Source: Vibrio cyclitrophicus
Lineage (GTDB): Bacteria; Pseudomonadota; Gammaproteobacteria; Enterobacterales; Vibrionaceae
Assembly: GCF_024347435.1 (NCBI RefSeq)
Contig: NZ_AP025480.1
Span: 2,976,001-3,040,000, forward strand
Direction of reading: 5' to 3'
Length of the DNA stretch: 64,000 bases
Under the pieces are notes generated by a model, which was not told the origin of the DNA, did not search any database, and was given only the letters and a program-made list of their open reading frames with translations. Made by a program: the position numbers and the translations under genes. Positions 19,421 to 42,413 of the stretch are shown one piece after another; the first letter of the stretch is position 1, and every line of letters begins with the position of its first letter.

Positions 19421-20701
19421 ATGTCGGTCTATTACACCTTATGCTTCTTGTCCGCTGCTGCCATGCTTATTGCTTTCGTGAATACCAAAATTGGTAAGAT
19501 GCAGACAACCATCGCCATCACAGCTGGTTCAATGATGCTATCTCTATTGATTATCATTGCGGGACAAAATAATTGGTTCCAATTGGCAGACATTGCCTCA
19601 GAGACCGTTGCCAGTATCAATTTTGAAGATTTCCTTCTAAAAGGGATATTAGGGTTCTTACTATTTGCAGGCGGGTTGGGAATTAAATTACCAAACCTAA
19701 AAGACCAAAAGTGGGAAATAACAGTACTCGCATTAGGGGCAACGCTATTTTCAACATTCTTTATTGGTTTTGTGCTCTATGGGTTCTGTCAGTTCATCGG
19801 TATTCAATTTGATCTAATTTACTGCTTACTCTTTGGCTCTCTAATCTCCCCGACCGATCCAATTGCCGTGTTAGCCATCGTAAAGAAACTCGATGCGCCA
19901 AGACGAATCTCTACTCAAATCGAGGGAGAGTCTCTATTTAACGATGGTTTTGGTTTAGTTATCTTCGTAACCCTATTTACTATCGCATTTGGTACAGAAG
20001 CGCCAACAGTCTGCAGTGTAACTATGCTTTTTGTCCAAGAAGCGATTGGCGGAATTGTCTACGGTTTTGCTTTAGGCCTCGTATTCCACTACTTAATTAG
20101 CAATACAGATGACCACTCGATGGAGTTACTATTAACTATCGGTATCCCAACTGCTGGTTATGCCTTTGCTGAAGTTCTACATGTATCGGGACCATTGGCA
20201 ATGGTGGTATCAGGTATCATGATTGGTAACTGGACACGCTTTATCGGATTCTCAAAAGAGAGTGAAGACCACTTAGACCATTTCTGGGAGCTAATAGACG
20301 AGTTTTTAAATGGTGTATTGTTTTTACTAATCGGTATGTCAATGTTGCTATTCAAATTCCACCAAGAAGACTGGATCTTAATGGCGTTCGCCGTTCCTCT
20401 AGTACTAAGCGCTCGCTACCTAAGTGTCTTCTTGTCTTATATCGGGTTTAAGCGCTTTAGAACTTATAACCCATGGTCTATAAAAATTCTAACTTGGGGT
20501 GGTTTACGTGGCGGCTTAGCTCTCGCTATGGCACTTTCTATACCTTCTGGCATTTGGGTAATTGAAGAGAAGCTCATCGATGTAAAAGAAGTTATCCTCG
20601 TTATGACCTATGCGGTAGTTGTATTCTCGATTTTAGTACAAGGCTCGACAATTACTCCTATGATCGAAAAAGCAAAGCAAGCAGAGAAAGAGCTAGATTA
20701 A
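19421..20701 (+). CDS. CPA1-family Na+(K+)/H+ antiporter (NhaP type)
   Basis: The protein (426 residues from the start chosen) has about 12 membrane segments. Signature residues of CPA1 exchangers are present: SPTDPIAV in the fifth or sixth segment, EGESLFNDGFG with the paired Asn-Asp, and GGLRGGLALAMAL near the end. The reading frame is open far upstream, even into metH on the other strand, but MSVYYTLCFLSAAAML begins with the first membrane helix and is the likely start. An ATG 78 bases earlier is an alternative. It probably exports Na+ or K+ in exchange for protons; the ion cannot be told from sequence. It is divergent from metH. Confidence 0.88.
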   Translation: MSVYYTLCFLSAAAMLIAFVNTKIGKMQTTIAITAGSMMLSLLIIIAGQNNWFQLADIASETVASINFEDFLLKGILGFLLFAGGLGIKLPNLKDQKWEITVLALGATLFSTFFIGFVLYGFCQFIGIQFDLIYCLLFGSLISPTDPIAVLAIVKKLDAPRRISTQIEGESLFNDGFGLVIFVTLFTIAFGTEAPTVCSVTMLFVQEAIGGIVYGFALGLVFHYLISNTDDHSMELLLTIGIPTAGYAFAEVLHVSGPLAMVVSGIMIGNWTRFIGFSKESEDHLDHFWELIDEFLNGVLFLLIGMSMLLFKFHQEDWILMAFAVPLVLSARYLSVFLSYIGFKRFRTYNPWSIKILTWGGLRGGLALAMALSIPSGIWVIEEKLIDVKEVILVMTYAVVVFSILVQGSTITPMIEKAKQAEKELD

Positions 20702-20720
20702 CATCTCATAATATTAAACT

Positions 20721-20748
20721 AGGCTGCCTAATTTAGGTGGCCTTTTTT
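20721..20748 (+). terminator. Intrinsic terminator after the antiporter
   Basis: AGGCTGCC and GGTGGCCT pair with one G-U, and a T6 run follows. Confidence 0.75.
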
Positions 20749-21235
20749 GTATCCTCTAGAAATTGGACACGTCAAATATTCCACACTCAAAAGCATCTAT
20801 GTGGACTAAATTCTAGATCGAGCTGAGACCCAAGGAAGGCAAAAGAAATTTAATAACTATGTAGAAGACTCGTGAAACAACGATCTTAGCTCTATTCTAG
20901 TTCTTACTAGGGACAAGTCATGCAAAGAACTCGTTCACCTTTGGCACTATTGGGCATCCCCACCAAATCGGTCTTCAGTTGTATAAGTATAAATTGGATA
21001 GGGTTTACTATTTAATCTTGAAACAAAAGTAATGAGACTAAGAGCCTAACAGCAGTAACTTTAGCCATTATCGGAAGCTGCGGTATTAAATGAGTGTTGA
21101 GCAGAAAGACTCTATTTTTCAACTAAGTCTAAAAACGGAAGGTTACAACAAATAGCTTTCCAGAGGTACGAGTGGATAGGAATAACTAAAGTAACAAAAA
21201 GAAAAAGGCTATAGCATTTCTACCGGATACGCTAG
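20749..21235. other. Intergenic stretch without a recognisable gene
   Basis: About 490 bp of low-GC sequence follow the antiporter terminator. I see no reading frame with protein-like composition and a ribosome site, and no repeat or RNA family that I can name. It lies between the antiporter and the end of the rrn cluster and may be decayed sequence. Confidence 0.5.
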
Positions 21236-21335
21236 CTATGGAAAGGGGCGACTGAGCTGGCACTCCGGAGATTCGACCGGGCTAGCGAGCCTTGGGAGAC
21301 GCCTAGTTCTCCCAACATTGCTTCATAGAAGCAAC
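21236..21335. other. Cluster of perfect hairpins, candidate structured RNA
   Basis: Within about 100 bases there are several adjoining inverted repeats: GGCT/AGCC with a four-base loop (21280-21291), TTGGGAGA/TCTCCCAA with an eight-base loop (21292-21315), and TTGCTTC/GAAGCAA with a three-base loop (21318-21334). The palindrome CTCCGGAG comes before these. Local GC content is higher than in the bases on the left. I do not recognise an RNA family. The cluster lies just outside the tRNA-Trp terminator, so it is not part of the rrn transcript unless there is read-through. Confidence 0.5.
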
Positions 21336-21341
21336 AGACGT

Positions 21342-21371
21342 AAAAAAGCCCCAGCATTTCTGCTGAGGCTT
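21342..21371 (-). terminator. Terminator of the last rrn-tRNA operon
   Basis: On the minus strand AAGCCTCAGCA pairs with TGCTGGGGCTT (one mismatch) and a T6 run follows. It lies just after tRNA-Trp. Confidence 0.88.
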
Positions 21372-21377
21372 CTTATA

Positions 21378-21454
<77 letters not shown>

Positions 21455-21513
21455 AAAACTTTCACTACTTCAGATTCGAAAAAACCTCGCACTAGGCGAG
21501 GTTATCGAATAAG

Positions 21514-21590
21514 TGGCGGAGTGGACGGGACTCGAACCCGCGACCCCCGGCGTGACAGGCCGGTATTCTAACCAACTGAACTACCACTCC
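21514..21590 (-). tRNA. tRNA-Asp (GTC anticodon)
   Basis: Acceptor GGAGTGG/CCACTCC, anticodon stem CCGGC/GCCGG around CTGTCAC, T-loop TTCGAGT and an encoded CCA are present, 77 nt in all. It follows the 5S gene, as tRNA-Asp does in some E. coli rrn operons. Confidence 0.97.
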
Positions 21591-21655
21591 GCAGTGGTCA
21601 ACTCACTAAGTGAGTGTTCATATCCCCAGGTCGGTCAACCTAAAGATTTAATTTA

Positions 21656-21775
21656 AAGCCTGGCGATGTCCTACTCTCACATGGGGAAGCCCCACACTAC
21701 CATCGGCGCTATTGTGTTTCACTTCTGAGTTCGGCATGGAATCAGGTGGGTCCACAATGCTATGGTCGCCAAGCA
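21656..21775 (-). rRNA. 5S rRNA, copy in the tRNA-Ile/Ala operon
   Basis: About 120 nt, from TGCTTGGCGACCATAGCA to CATCGCCAGGCTTT, with the conserved CCATGCCGAACTCAGAAGTG segment. Ends are placed by analogy with known Vibrio 5S genes and may be off by a few bases. The three 5S copies in the window look identical. Confidence 0.95.
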
Positions 21776-21874
21776 AATTTTAAAATTCGGAAAGCTAATC
21801 TAAAAGTTATGTCTCTTCAAACGCATTCAAGGTCTGTCTTTCTATTGAGTCCACAAAACCCCTTGGGTGTTGTA

Positions 21875-24767
<2,893 letters not shown>

Positions 24768-25068
24768 ATACAACCCGAAAGGGTCTTAGCGTATGGCAAC
24801 TAACCAAGGTTTTGGTTGTCATCAAGAAGGGTTAATTCTTGATAACTGTTTGCCGGACTCAATTGTGAATCAATGTAAACATTGATTCGAATACAAGACA
24901 CTTGAATGTGTTTGTTGTGTTTATCTAATGAAAGATAAACATTGAGAACTTTTAAATTTGATTGAATTACTCGTAAGTAATCAATCAGTCAGCTTTCCAA
25001 ATTGTTAAAGAGCTTGATTCAATAAAATGAACCATTTTTAAAGACTCTCTTAAGAGAATACTTAAAGA

Positions 25069-25144
25069 TGGTGGAGCTATGCGGGATCGAACCGCAGACC
25101 TCCTGCGTGCAAGGCAGGCGCTCTCCCAGCTGAGCTATAGCCCC
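25069..25144 (-). tRNA. tRNA-Ala (TGC anticodon) in the 16S-23S spacer
   Basis: Acceptor GGGGCTA/TAGCTCC, anticodon loop TTGCACG region with TGC, T-loop TTCGATC and an encoded CCA; 76 nt. It lies after tRNA-Ile in the spacer, in the E. coli order. Confidence 0.97.
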
Positions 25145-25158
25145 ATCTAGGTCGATAT

Positions 25159-25235
25159 TGGTGGGTCTGAGTGGACTTGAACCACCGACCTCCCGCTTAT
25201 CAGGCGAGCGCTCTAACCAGCTGAGCTACAGACCC
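25159..25235 (-). tRNA. tRNA-Ile (GAT anticodon) in the 16S-23S spacer
   Basis: Acceptor GGGTCTG/CAGACCC, anticodon GAT in CTGATAA, T-loop TTCAAGT and an encoded CCA; 77 nt. It is the first tRNA after the 16S gene in this operon. Confidence 0.97.
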
Positions 25236-25302
25236 AATATCGTCTCTTAACTTTTCTAAACCTAATCAATCTGTGTGGACACTCATCGTAAGTATCTTCG
25301 TA

Positions 25303-26857
<1,555 letters not shown>

Positions 26858-27104
26858 AAGATTTTGTGACTCAACGAATACTGACTTCAAAACTATTCTT
26901 TATAAATAAAGAGTGTAATTTTAAAGCTATTACCATTCCAACAGAATGGTAATGAATTGACTGTGCCGAATAACTACAAGTAGTTAAACGTATTGGTCAC
27001 TCAGTTCATTGAAATCAATGTTGTTACCGAAGTAACTGTTATTACCTAAGTAATAACGTTTTGATATTCATCAACGAGTGCCCACACAGATTGATAGGTT
27101 TAAA

Positions 27105-27198
27105 TTGTTAAAGAGCTTGTTCTCTAAAAAGATAACGCTTTCAGTGCCTTAGCACTTAAGCAGGACGCATATAATACGCTTTCCACTTTGAAAGTCAA
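27105..27198 (-). promoter_or_regulatory. rrn promoter and boxA of the tRNA-Ile/Ala operon
   Basis: On the minus strand TTGACT (27193-27198) and TATTAT (27171-27176) are spaced by 16 bp, followed by a GC-rich start region. Downstream, GCTCTTTAACAA (27105-27116) is the boxA antitermination element. The leader to the 16S start is about 300 bp and AT-rich; a stem TTGTCTAT/ATAGACAA (27233-27252) just upstream probably marks the end of the preceding operon. Confidence 0.8.
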
Positions 27199-27264
27199 CA
27201 TAAAATACTAAGAAACTTAGAACTCTATGGTGACTTGTCTATTAAATAGACAAAGTCGAAATTA

Positions 27265-27384
27265 AAGCCTGGCGATGTCCTACTCTCACATGGGGAAGCC
27301 CCACACTACCATCGGCGCTATTGTGTTTCACTTCTGAGTTCGGCATGGAATCAGGTGGGTCCACAATGCTATGGTCGCCAAGCA
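27265..27384 (-). rRNA. 5S rRNA of the operon without spacer tRNA
   Basis: Same 120-nt sequence as the other 5S copies, lying about 100 bp after its 23S gene. No tRNA follows it; the next promoter begins within 80 bp. Confidence 0.95.
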
Positions 27385-27483
27385 AATTTTAAAATTCGGA
27401 AAGCTAATCTAAAAGTTATGTCTCTTCAAACGCATTCAAGGTCTGTCTTTCTATTGAGTCCACAAAACCCCTTGGGTGTTGTA

Positions 27484-30376
<2,893 letters not shown>

Positions 30377-30731
30377 ATACAACCCGAAAGGGTCTTAGCG
30401 TATGGCAACTAACCAAGGTTTTTGGTTGTCATCAAGAAGGGTTAATTCTTGATGACTGTTTGCCGGACTCAATTGTGAATCAATGTAAACATTGATTCGA
30501 ATACAAGACACTTGAATGTGTTTGTTGTGTTTATCTAATGAAAGATAAACATTGAGAACTTTTAAATTTGATTGAATTACTCGTAAGTAATCAATCAGTC
30601 AGCTTTCCAAATTGTTAAAGAGCATAAAGCAAAAAGCTTTAATCAATAACTTACGTTATTAATTAAAGCTCTGACTTTAACTAAATCTAAACCATCAATC
30701 TGTGTGGACACTCATCGTAAGTATCTTCGTA
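30377..30731 (-). other. 16S-23S spacer without tRNA
   Basis: The 355-bp spacer holds a boxA-like TTGTTAAAGAGC (30612-30623) but no tRNA. Where the other two operons carry tRNAs, this one has a short AT-rich stretch that includes AAAGCTTTAAT repeats. A tRNA-free rrn spacer is unusual for Vibrio but has been seen in some operons. Confidence 0.85.
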
Positions 30732-32286
<1,555 letters not shown>

Positions 32287-32532
32287 AAGATTTTGTGACT
32301 CAACGAATACTGACTTCAAAACTATTCTTTATAAATAAAGAGTGTAATTTTAAAGCTATTACCATTCCAACAGAATGGTAATGAATTGACTGTGCCAAAT
32401 AACCGAAGTTATTCGTATTGGTCACTCAGTTCATTGAAATCAAGTTTGTTACCGAAGTAACTGTTTTATCCAAAAGGATAAAACGTTTTGATATTCATCA
32501 ACGAGTGCCCACACAGATTGATAGGTTTAAAT

Positions 32533-32625
32533 TGTTAAAGAGCTTGTTCTCTAAAAAGAGAACGCTTTCAGTGCCTTAGCACTTAAGCAGGACGCGTATA
32601 ATACGCTTTCCACTTTGAAAGTCAA
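32533..32625 (-). promoter_or_regulatory. rrn promoter and boxA of the operon without spacer tRNA
   Basis: TTGACT (32620-32625) and TATTAT (32598-32603) are 16 bp apart on the minus strand, followed by GCTCTTTAACAA boxA (about 32533-32544). It is nearly the same as the promoter at 27171. A stem ACTTATCTC/GAGATGAGT just upstream probably ends the preceding 5S transcript. Confidence 0.8.
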
Positions 32626-32692
32626 CATAATATTCTAAGTTTTCACTCAGAAAACTATGTTGACTCATCTCTTTCGAGATAAGTCGAAATTA

Positions 32693-32812
32693 AAGCCTGG
32701 CGATGTCCTACTCTCACATGGGGAAGCCCCACACTACCATCGGCGCTATTGTGTTTCACTTCTGAGTTCGGCATGGAATCAGGTGGGTCCACAATGCTAT
32801 GGTCGCCAAGCA
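32693..32812 (-). rRNA. 5S rRNA of the tRNA-Glu operon
   Basis: Same 120-nt sequence as the other copies. It is the last gene of the operon whose promoter lies near 38.1-38.3 kb. Confidence 0.95.
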
Positions 32813-32911
32813 AATTTTAAAATTCGGAAAGCTAATCTAAAAGTTATGTCTCTTCAAACGCATTCAAGGTCTGTCTTTCTATTGAGTCCACAAAACCCCT
32901 TGGGTGTTGTA

Positions 32912-35804
<2,893 letters not shown>

Positions 35805-36107
35805 ATACAACCCGAAAGGGTCTTAGTGTATGGCAACTAACCAAGGTTTTTGGTTGTCATCAAGAAGGGTTAATTCTTGATGACTGTTTGCCGGACTCAA
35901 TTGTGAATCAATGTAAACATTGATTCGAATACAAGACACTTGAATGTGTTTGTTGTGTTTATCTAATGAAAGATAAACATTGAGAACTTTTAAATTTGAT
36001 TGAATTACTCGTAAGTAATCAAATCAGTCAGCTTTCCAAATTGTTAAAGAGCTTGATTCAATAAAATGAACCATTTTTAAAAACACTTAAATAAATGTGC
36101 TTAAAGA

Positions 36108-36183
36108 TGGTATCCCGTAGGGGAGTCGAACCCCTGTTACCGCCGTGAAAGGGCGGTGTCCTAGGCCTCTAGACGAACGGGAC
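36108..36183 (-). tRNA. tRNA-Glu (TTC anticodon) in the 16S-23S spacer
   Basis: Acceptor GTCCCGT/ACGGGAT, anticodon stem CCGCC/GGCGG around CTTTCAC, T-loop TTCGACT and an encoded CCA; 76 nt. It replaces the Ile-Ala pair in this operon. Confidence 0.97.
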
Positions 36184-36248
36184 ATAGGTTACTCTTAACT
36201 GTTTAAACATATCAATCTGTGTGGACACTCATCGTAAGTATCTTCGTA

Positions 36249-37803
<1,555 letters not shown>

Positions 37804-38103
37804 AAGATTTTGTGACTCAACGAATACTGACTTCAAAACTATTCTTTATAAATAAAGAGTGTAATTTTAAAGCTATTACCATTCCAACAGAATGGTAATG
37901 AATTGACTGTGCCGAATAACTACAAATAGTTAAACGTATTGGTCACTCAGTTCATTGAAATCAAGTTTGTTACCGAAGTAACTGTTTTATCTAAAGGATA
38001 AAACGTTTTGATATTCATCAACGAGTGCCCACACAGATTGATAGGTTTAAATTGTTAAAGAGCTTCTCTTCGTTGTGAGTTGCATCACTTCGGAAGAGGC
38101 GGC

Positions 38104-38280
38104 CATTCTAGCGATTTAATTCTCAGTGTCAAACACTTTTGAGAATTAATTTCTACTTTTTAAAATTAGGAGTAAATAATCACTCAAAGCTAGTAGCCTT
38201 ACTAACATTCTTCGTTGAAGCCTTATGGCGTCTACTGTGTCAGTGAGGCGGCATTATAGAGATGTTCCTCACATTGGCAA
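38104..38280 (-). promoter_or_regulatory. Two rrn promoters before the tRNA-Glu operon
   Basis: Two sigma-70 promoters are readable on the minus strand. The upstream one has TTGCCA (38275-38280) and TATAAT (38253-38258), 16 bp apart. The downstream one has TTGACA (38127-38132) and TAGAAT (38104-38109), also 16 bp apart. A boxA copy lies further down near 38055. Only this first operon shows such a pair. Confidence 0.75.
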
Positions 38281-38501
38281 GTGTTTATTAAAGAAAAGTG
38301 CAAAAATAACGATTACATGACGAATAAACACCCAAACCCTTATTCTTGCAACTTTAACTACAAACTAACTACACAATAACCACAGACTTATCCACAATTT
38401 CTCTAATTTCATCTCCTAGAAACTAAAAAAGCTGCCTTATGGCTAACACTGATCATTTAAGCATTTTCCTGATCAGTTGAACGATCCTGCAGATGGTTGA
38501 C

Positions 38502-38536
38502 AATACCCTTAAGCACTTCTGTTTAAGGGTATTTTT
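38502..38536 (+). promoter_or_regulatory. Hairpin that overlaps the transposase ribosome site
   Basis: AATACCCTTAA and TTAAGGGTATT form a perfect 11-bp stem with a 10-base loop, followed by T-rich sequence and the transposase ATG. The right arm contains AAGGG, the likely ribosome site. In read-through transcripts it would both hide the site and act as a terminator, a known way for IS elements to limit transposase made from outside promoters. Confidence 0.7.
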
Positions 38537-38537
38537 T

Positions 38538-39875
38538 ATGCTGTCACACTGGTTAATCGATGTTGACGATTTTGCTAATCCAGAATCTCTTTCTTTGTTC
38601 CAAAAAGACCTTCCGCTAGATTGGATAAACCAAGCTTTATCTGAAACGAACAAAGCGAGTATGCGTCGTAGAAAGTTACCTGCCGAACTTGTTGTATGGT
38701 TAGTCGTTGGTATTGGTCTCTATCGAGATAGACCGATTACCGATGTACTCGATAAACTCGACCTCAAATTGTCTAACTCATTGGGTGAGTCTATTGCACC
38801 TAGTGCGATTCCCCAGGCGAGAAAGCGCCTCACCGCTAAACCTTTAGAGTCATTATTCTCAATCACAGCAAAGCACTGGACACAGTCGGAAGATGCGGGT
38901 GATAAATGGAATGGTTTGAGCCTATTTTCAATTGATGGCACACAGTTTAGAACGCACGATAACCCAAGCTTAGCTGAGCATTATCAATATGTTTACTACC
39001 GAAAAGACAGGCACACTGAATATCCAATCGTTCGAATGTGCGCACTCACATCCCTACGGAGTCGACTTATTCATGATGTGGCTTTTGGGGAAAGTTCTAA
39101 AGGTGAAATTAGCTATGCAAAAGATTTAATTTCATCAGCTGTCCCGAATTCATTGACCATTTTTGACCGTTGCTACCTGAGCGCAGAGCTTATGCTTAAC
39201 TGGCAACGAGAGCATGGGACAAGTCACTGGATGACGCCCATAAAGTCGAATGTGAAGTATGAAACCATCGAGCAACTCGATGATGATGGGCGAGATCTGA
39301 TTGTAGAGATGAAAGTCTCTCCACAAGCTAGAAAGCAAGACCCGAGCCTCCCGGAAACGTGGAAAGCGAGGCTGGCTCTATACCCCGATGATGGTGAACA
39401 ACAACCCAATCATATACAAGGGCTGCTGACTTCTCTAACAGATAGAAAATACAGTTTAAAATCATTATTAGACGTGTACTTCGAAAGGTGGGAAATCGAG
39501 AAGAGTTATGGCGAGATTAAGCATGACATGCTTGAAGATGAAATTCTGCTCCGCAGTCAATCTGTAGAGGGTGTAAAGCAAGAGGTATGGGGTATCCTTA
39601 TCGCGTATAACTTAATCCGTCTGGAGATTAGCCGAATAGCAAAAGAGGCAGAAGTCTCACCACTTAGGATAAGCTTTACGATGGCACTTCGAGATATTCA
39701 AGATGAGCTAATGTGGTGTGCTATCGCTTCTCCAGGTTCTATTCCCAAAAAGCTGCGAGCTATGAGAGAGCGAGTGAAACGTTATATTTTGCCCGAAAAA
39801 CAAAAACGGCCCAAAGGTAGGACCGTTCGTTTTAGTAAGACTCGCTACACTGTGCGATCTAAACACCTTAAATGA
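38538..39875 (+). CDS. IS4-family transposase
   Basis: The DDE transposase has 445 residues from the ATG chosen, which begins MLSHWLIDVDDFANPE, the usual start of this Vibrio group; an upstream ATG inside the hairpin is less likely. LFSIDGTQFRTHD carries the first Asp, LTIFDRCYLS the second, and YFERWEIEKSYGEIK the Glu in the Y-R-E-K signature of IS4. The frame is intact, so the element may still be active. Cut-and-paste transposition is expected. Confidence 0.92.
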   Translation: MLSHWLIDVDDFANPESLSLFQKDLPLDWINQALSETNKASMRRRKLPAELVVWLVVGIGLYRDRPITDVLDKLDLKLSNSLGESIAPSAIPQARKRLTAKPLESLFSITAKHWTQSEDAGDKWNGLSLFSIDGTQFRTHDNPSLAEHYQYVYYRKDRHTEYPIVRMCALTSLRSRLIHDVAFGESSKGEISYAKDLISSAVPNSLTIFDRCYLSAELMLNWQREHGTSHWMTPIKSNVKYETIEQLDDDGRDLIVEMKVSPQARKQDPSLPETWKARLALYPDDGEQQPNHIQGLLTSLTDRKYSLKSLLDVYFERWEIEKSYGEIKHDMLEDEILLRSQSVEGVKQEVWGILIAYNLIRLEISRIAKEAEVSPLRISFTMALRDIQDELMWCAIASPGSIPKKLRAMRERVKRYILPEKQKRPKGRTVRFSKTRYTVRSKHLK

Positions 39876-39916
39876 TAGGTGTTGGCCTTATGGCAGCTTT
39901 TCGAATAGCAATGAGT

Positions 39917-40693
39917 TTAAATCCCAGAGCCATATTGCTCTCCATCATCCTCATGAAGGCCACATTCTCGTTTTAATCCATTGAAACGGGTTTCCTCTTC
40001 AGTCATGCCCGGTTCCCATTTCTTAGTTGTGTGTGTATCACCAATAGAAAGGTAACCCTGTTCTCGAAGCGGGTGATAACTGAGACTATGCTCTTCTAAG
40101 TAATAGTGAACATCTTTATTCGTCCAATCGATTACCGGCAAGAATTTAAACACACCATTTTGGATGGATAAAATTGGTAGGTTCGCGCGCGATTGAGATT
40201 GCTCTCTTCTTAAACCAGAAAACCATGTTCCAGCCTCAAGCTCATCCAGCGCTCTTCTCATCGGTTCAACTTTATTAAGCTTGTTGTACTTTTCTATCCC
40301 TTCTATTCCTTGTTCCCAAAGTTTGCCATATTGCGCTTCTTGCCAATTAGGGCTCTGTTGTGCGCGAAATACTTGAAGGTTCAGAGTCAACTTCTTACTT
40401 AACTCATCTATAAATCGATATGTTTCAGGGAACAAATATCCAGTATCCGTCAGAATAACCGGAATATCTGGTTTCGCCTGAGTCACTAAATGCAACATCA
40501 AAGCCGCTTGGATTCCAAAACTAGAAGACACCACATGTGTCCCTTCTAAATTGTCTAAAGCCCACTTAACTCTTTCTAATGCCGTTAGCTGTTCTAACTC
40601 AGCATTAATTTGTCCAAGACGAAGTATTTGCTCCGTCTTAGTCAATGCGAGTAGCTCTGCTAACTTCAGTTTTGAAGTGACAGAATTATGCAT
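39917..40693 (-). CDS. cysH: Phosphoadenosine phosphosulfate reductase
   Basis: CysH reduces PAPS to sulfite with thioredoxin. At 258 residues it is close to the usual length (about 244-250). [16 protein letters not shown] (about residues 54-69) is the nucleotide-binding P-loop-like region, [14 protein letters not shown] follows, and the catalytic cysteine is in ECGLHEDD near the C-terminus. Its start overlaps the end of cysI by 8 bp, and the operon reads cysJ-cysI-cysH. An IS4 element sits right after its stop, so the natural terminator may have been displaced. Confidence 0.97.
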   Translation of the reverse strand: MHNSVTSKLKLAELLALTKTEQILRLGQINAELEQLTALERVKWALDNLEGTHVVSSSFGIQAALMLHLVTQAKPDIPVILTDTGYLFPETYRFIDELSKKLTLNLQVFRAQQSPNWQEAQYGKLWEQGIEGIEKYNKLNKVEPMRRALDELEAGTWFSGLRREQSQSRANLPILSIQNGVFKFLPVIDWTNKDVHYYLEEHSLSYHPLREQGYLSIGDTHTTKKWEPGMTEEETRFNGLKRECGLHEDDGEQYGSGI

Positions 40694-42413
40694 GCAAATC
40701 CCTCTTTGAAATGATCACCTCTTCGATGATGCCAGCTCGGATTGTAAAATCGCCGAACCCTTCATTGTCGTTACGTTCTGTAGCCCACCGTCCCACCAGC
40801 GAATCAATCTCTTCTAAAATCTGAGCTGATGTGATGTTCTCTTTATACATCTTAGGAATACGAGTTCCAGCTTTGTTGCCGCCTAAGTGCATGTTGTAAC
40901 GGCCCGGAGCCTTACCGACTAGACCTAGCTCAGCCAACATTGCACGACCACAACCGTTTGGACAACCCGTGATACGAAGGATGATGTTATCTTCCTCTGG
41001 TAATCCATGCTTCTTTAGAATGTCTTCAACATCCGTGACAAACTCAGGAAGAAAGCGCTCAGCTTCAGCCATTGCTAAAGGACATGTTGGGAATGCTACA
41101 CACGCCATTGAGTTTTTACGCTGCTCAGAAACGGCGTCGTCCATCAAACCATACTCACGGGCGAGTTTCTCAATCTTTGCTTTTTGACTGGTAGAGACAC
41201 CCGCAACAATTAGGTTTTGGTTTGCAGTCATGCGGAAATCGCCTTTGTGTATTTTGGCAATTTCAGCAACACCCGTTTTCAAAGCCTTACCTGGAAAATC
41301 AAGTAAACGACCGTTTTCAATAAACAGTGCTAAGTGGTGCTTACCATCAATACCTTCCGCCCAACCGATACGATCACCACGGCCAGTAAACTCATAAGGA
41401 CGACTTTCTGAGAATTCAACACCTGCACGCTTTTCAACTTCAGCTTTGAAGACATCAATACCAACACGATCTAGCGTGTATTTGGTTTTGGCATTCTTAC
41501 GATTTGAACGGTTACCCCAATCACGCTGTGTAGTCACAACAGCTGCCGCTACATCTAACGTCTTTTCTAATGGCACAAAACCAAAATCGTCAGCTTTGCG
41601 CGCGTAAGTAGAAGTATCGCCGTGCGTCATTGCAAGACCACCGCCAACTAAGACGTTGAAGCCCACCAGCTTCCCGTCTTCAGCAATCGCAACAAAGTTA
41701 AGATCATTCGCATGCACGTCCACGTCATTCTGTGGAGGAATCACAACTGTCGTCTTGAACTTACGCGGTAAGTAGTTACTACCTAGAATAGGTTCTTCAT
41801 CTGTTGTTTCTAGCTTTTCACCATCTAACCAAATTTCTGCGTAAGCACGAGTCTTAGGTAATAGATGTTCACTGATTTTTTTTGCCCACTCATAAGCTTC
41901 TTGGTGGAGCTCGGATTCAACCGGGTTTGTCGTACACAAAACATTTCGGTTTACGTCACCCGCTGTCGCAATGGAATCAATACCGATATTGTTTAGGGTT
42001 TGGTGCATTAACTTAATGTTCGGCTTCAACACACCATGAAACTGGAAAGTTTGACGGGTTGTAAGACGGATAGAACCATAAGAGGTACTTTCATCTGCAA
42101 ACTTATCAATCGCCAACCACTGTTTAGGAGTAATAATGCCACCTGGCATACGAGCACGTAGCATTACATTATGCAAAGGTTCTAGTTTTTGCTTTGCACG
42201 CTCGTTACGAATATCACGATCATCTTGCTGATACATACCGTGGAAGCGGATCAACTGAAAGTTATCAGCAGTAAAGCCACCCGTAATTCTATCTTGAAGA
42301 TCTTGTTCAATCGTACCGCGAAGATTTTTACTTTCACGCTTTAAACGCTCGTTGTCAGCCAAAGGTCCCAGTACTTGACCTAGCACTTCTTGCTCTATTA
42401 CTTGCTTGCTCAT
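40686..42413 (-). CDS. cysI: Sulfite reductase hemoprotein (beta) subunit
   Basis: CysI binds siroheme and a 4Fe-4S cluster and reduces sulfite to sulfide with electrons from CysJ. The cluster ligands are C438 and C444 (CVAFPTC) and C484 and C488 (TGCPNGC), the normal spacing. Two ferredoxin-nitrite/sulfite reductase repeats are present. The 575-residue length fits. It starts at the last base of cysJ and overlaps cysH, so the three subunits are tightly coupled. Confidence 0.98.
   Translation of the reverse strand: MSKQVIEQEVLGQVLGPLADNERLKRESKNLRGTIEQDLQDRITGGFTADNFQLIRFHGMYQQDDRDIRNERAKQKLEPLHNVMLRARMPGGIITPKQWLAIDKFADESTSYGSIRLTTRQTFQFHGVLKPNIKLMHQTLNNIGIDSIATAGDVNRNVLCTTNPVESELHQEAYEWAKKISEHLLPKTRAYAEIWLDGEKLETTDEEPILGSNYLPRKFKTTVVIPPQNDVDVHANDLNFVAIAEDGKLVGFNVLVGGGLAMTHGDTSTYARKADDFGFVPLEKTLDVAAAVVTTQRDWGNRSNRKNAKTKYTLDRVGIDVFKAEVEKRAGVEFSESRPYEFTGRGDRIGWAEGIDGKHHLALFIENGRLLDFPGKALKTGVAEIAKIHKGDFRMTANQNLIVAGVSTSQKAKIEKLAREYGLMDDAVSEQRKNSMACVAFPTCPLAMAEAERFLPEFVTDVEDILKKHGLPEEDNIILRITGCPNGCGRAMLAELGLVGKAPGRYNMHLGGNKAGTRIPKMYKENITSAQILEEIDSLVGRWATERNDNEGFGDFTIRAGIIEEVIISKRDLHA

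Larger units (their letters stand above)
38429..39899 (+). mobile_element. IS4-family insertion sequence, complete
   Basis: The element is about 1471 bp. Imperfect terminal inverted repeats of about 31 bp match at both ends (AAGCTGCC...ATCATTTA, with a few mismatches). It carries one transposase gene. I could not find a clear target duplication in the flanks, so the insertion may be old or its ends placed slightly wrong. It lies between the rrn promoters and the end of cysH and breaks no gene. Confidence 0.88.

Noticed and set aside
38398-38406. A replication origin near the DnaA box
   Set aside because: Only one box, no AT-rich unwinding repeats and no dnaA or gidA/mioC neighbours are seen.
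38400-39920. Target duplication of the IS4 element
   Set aside because: The flanks (CTAGAAACTAAAA and TTCGAATAGC) do not match.
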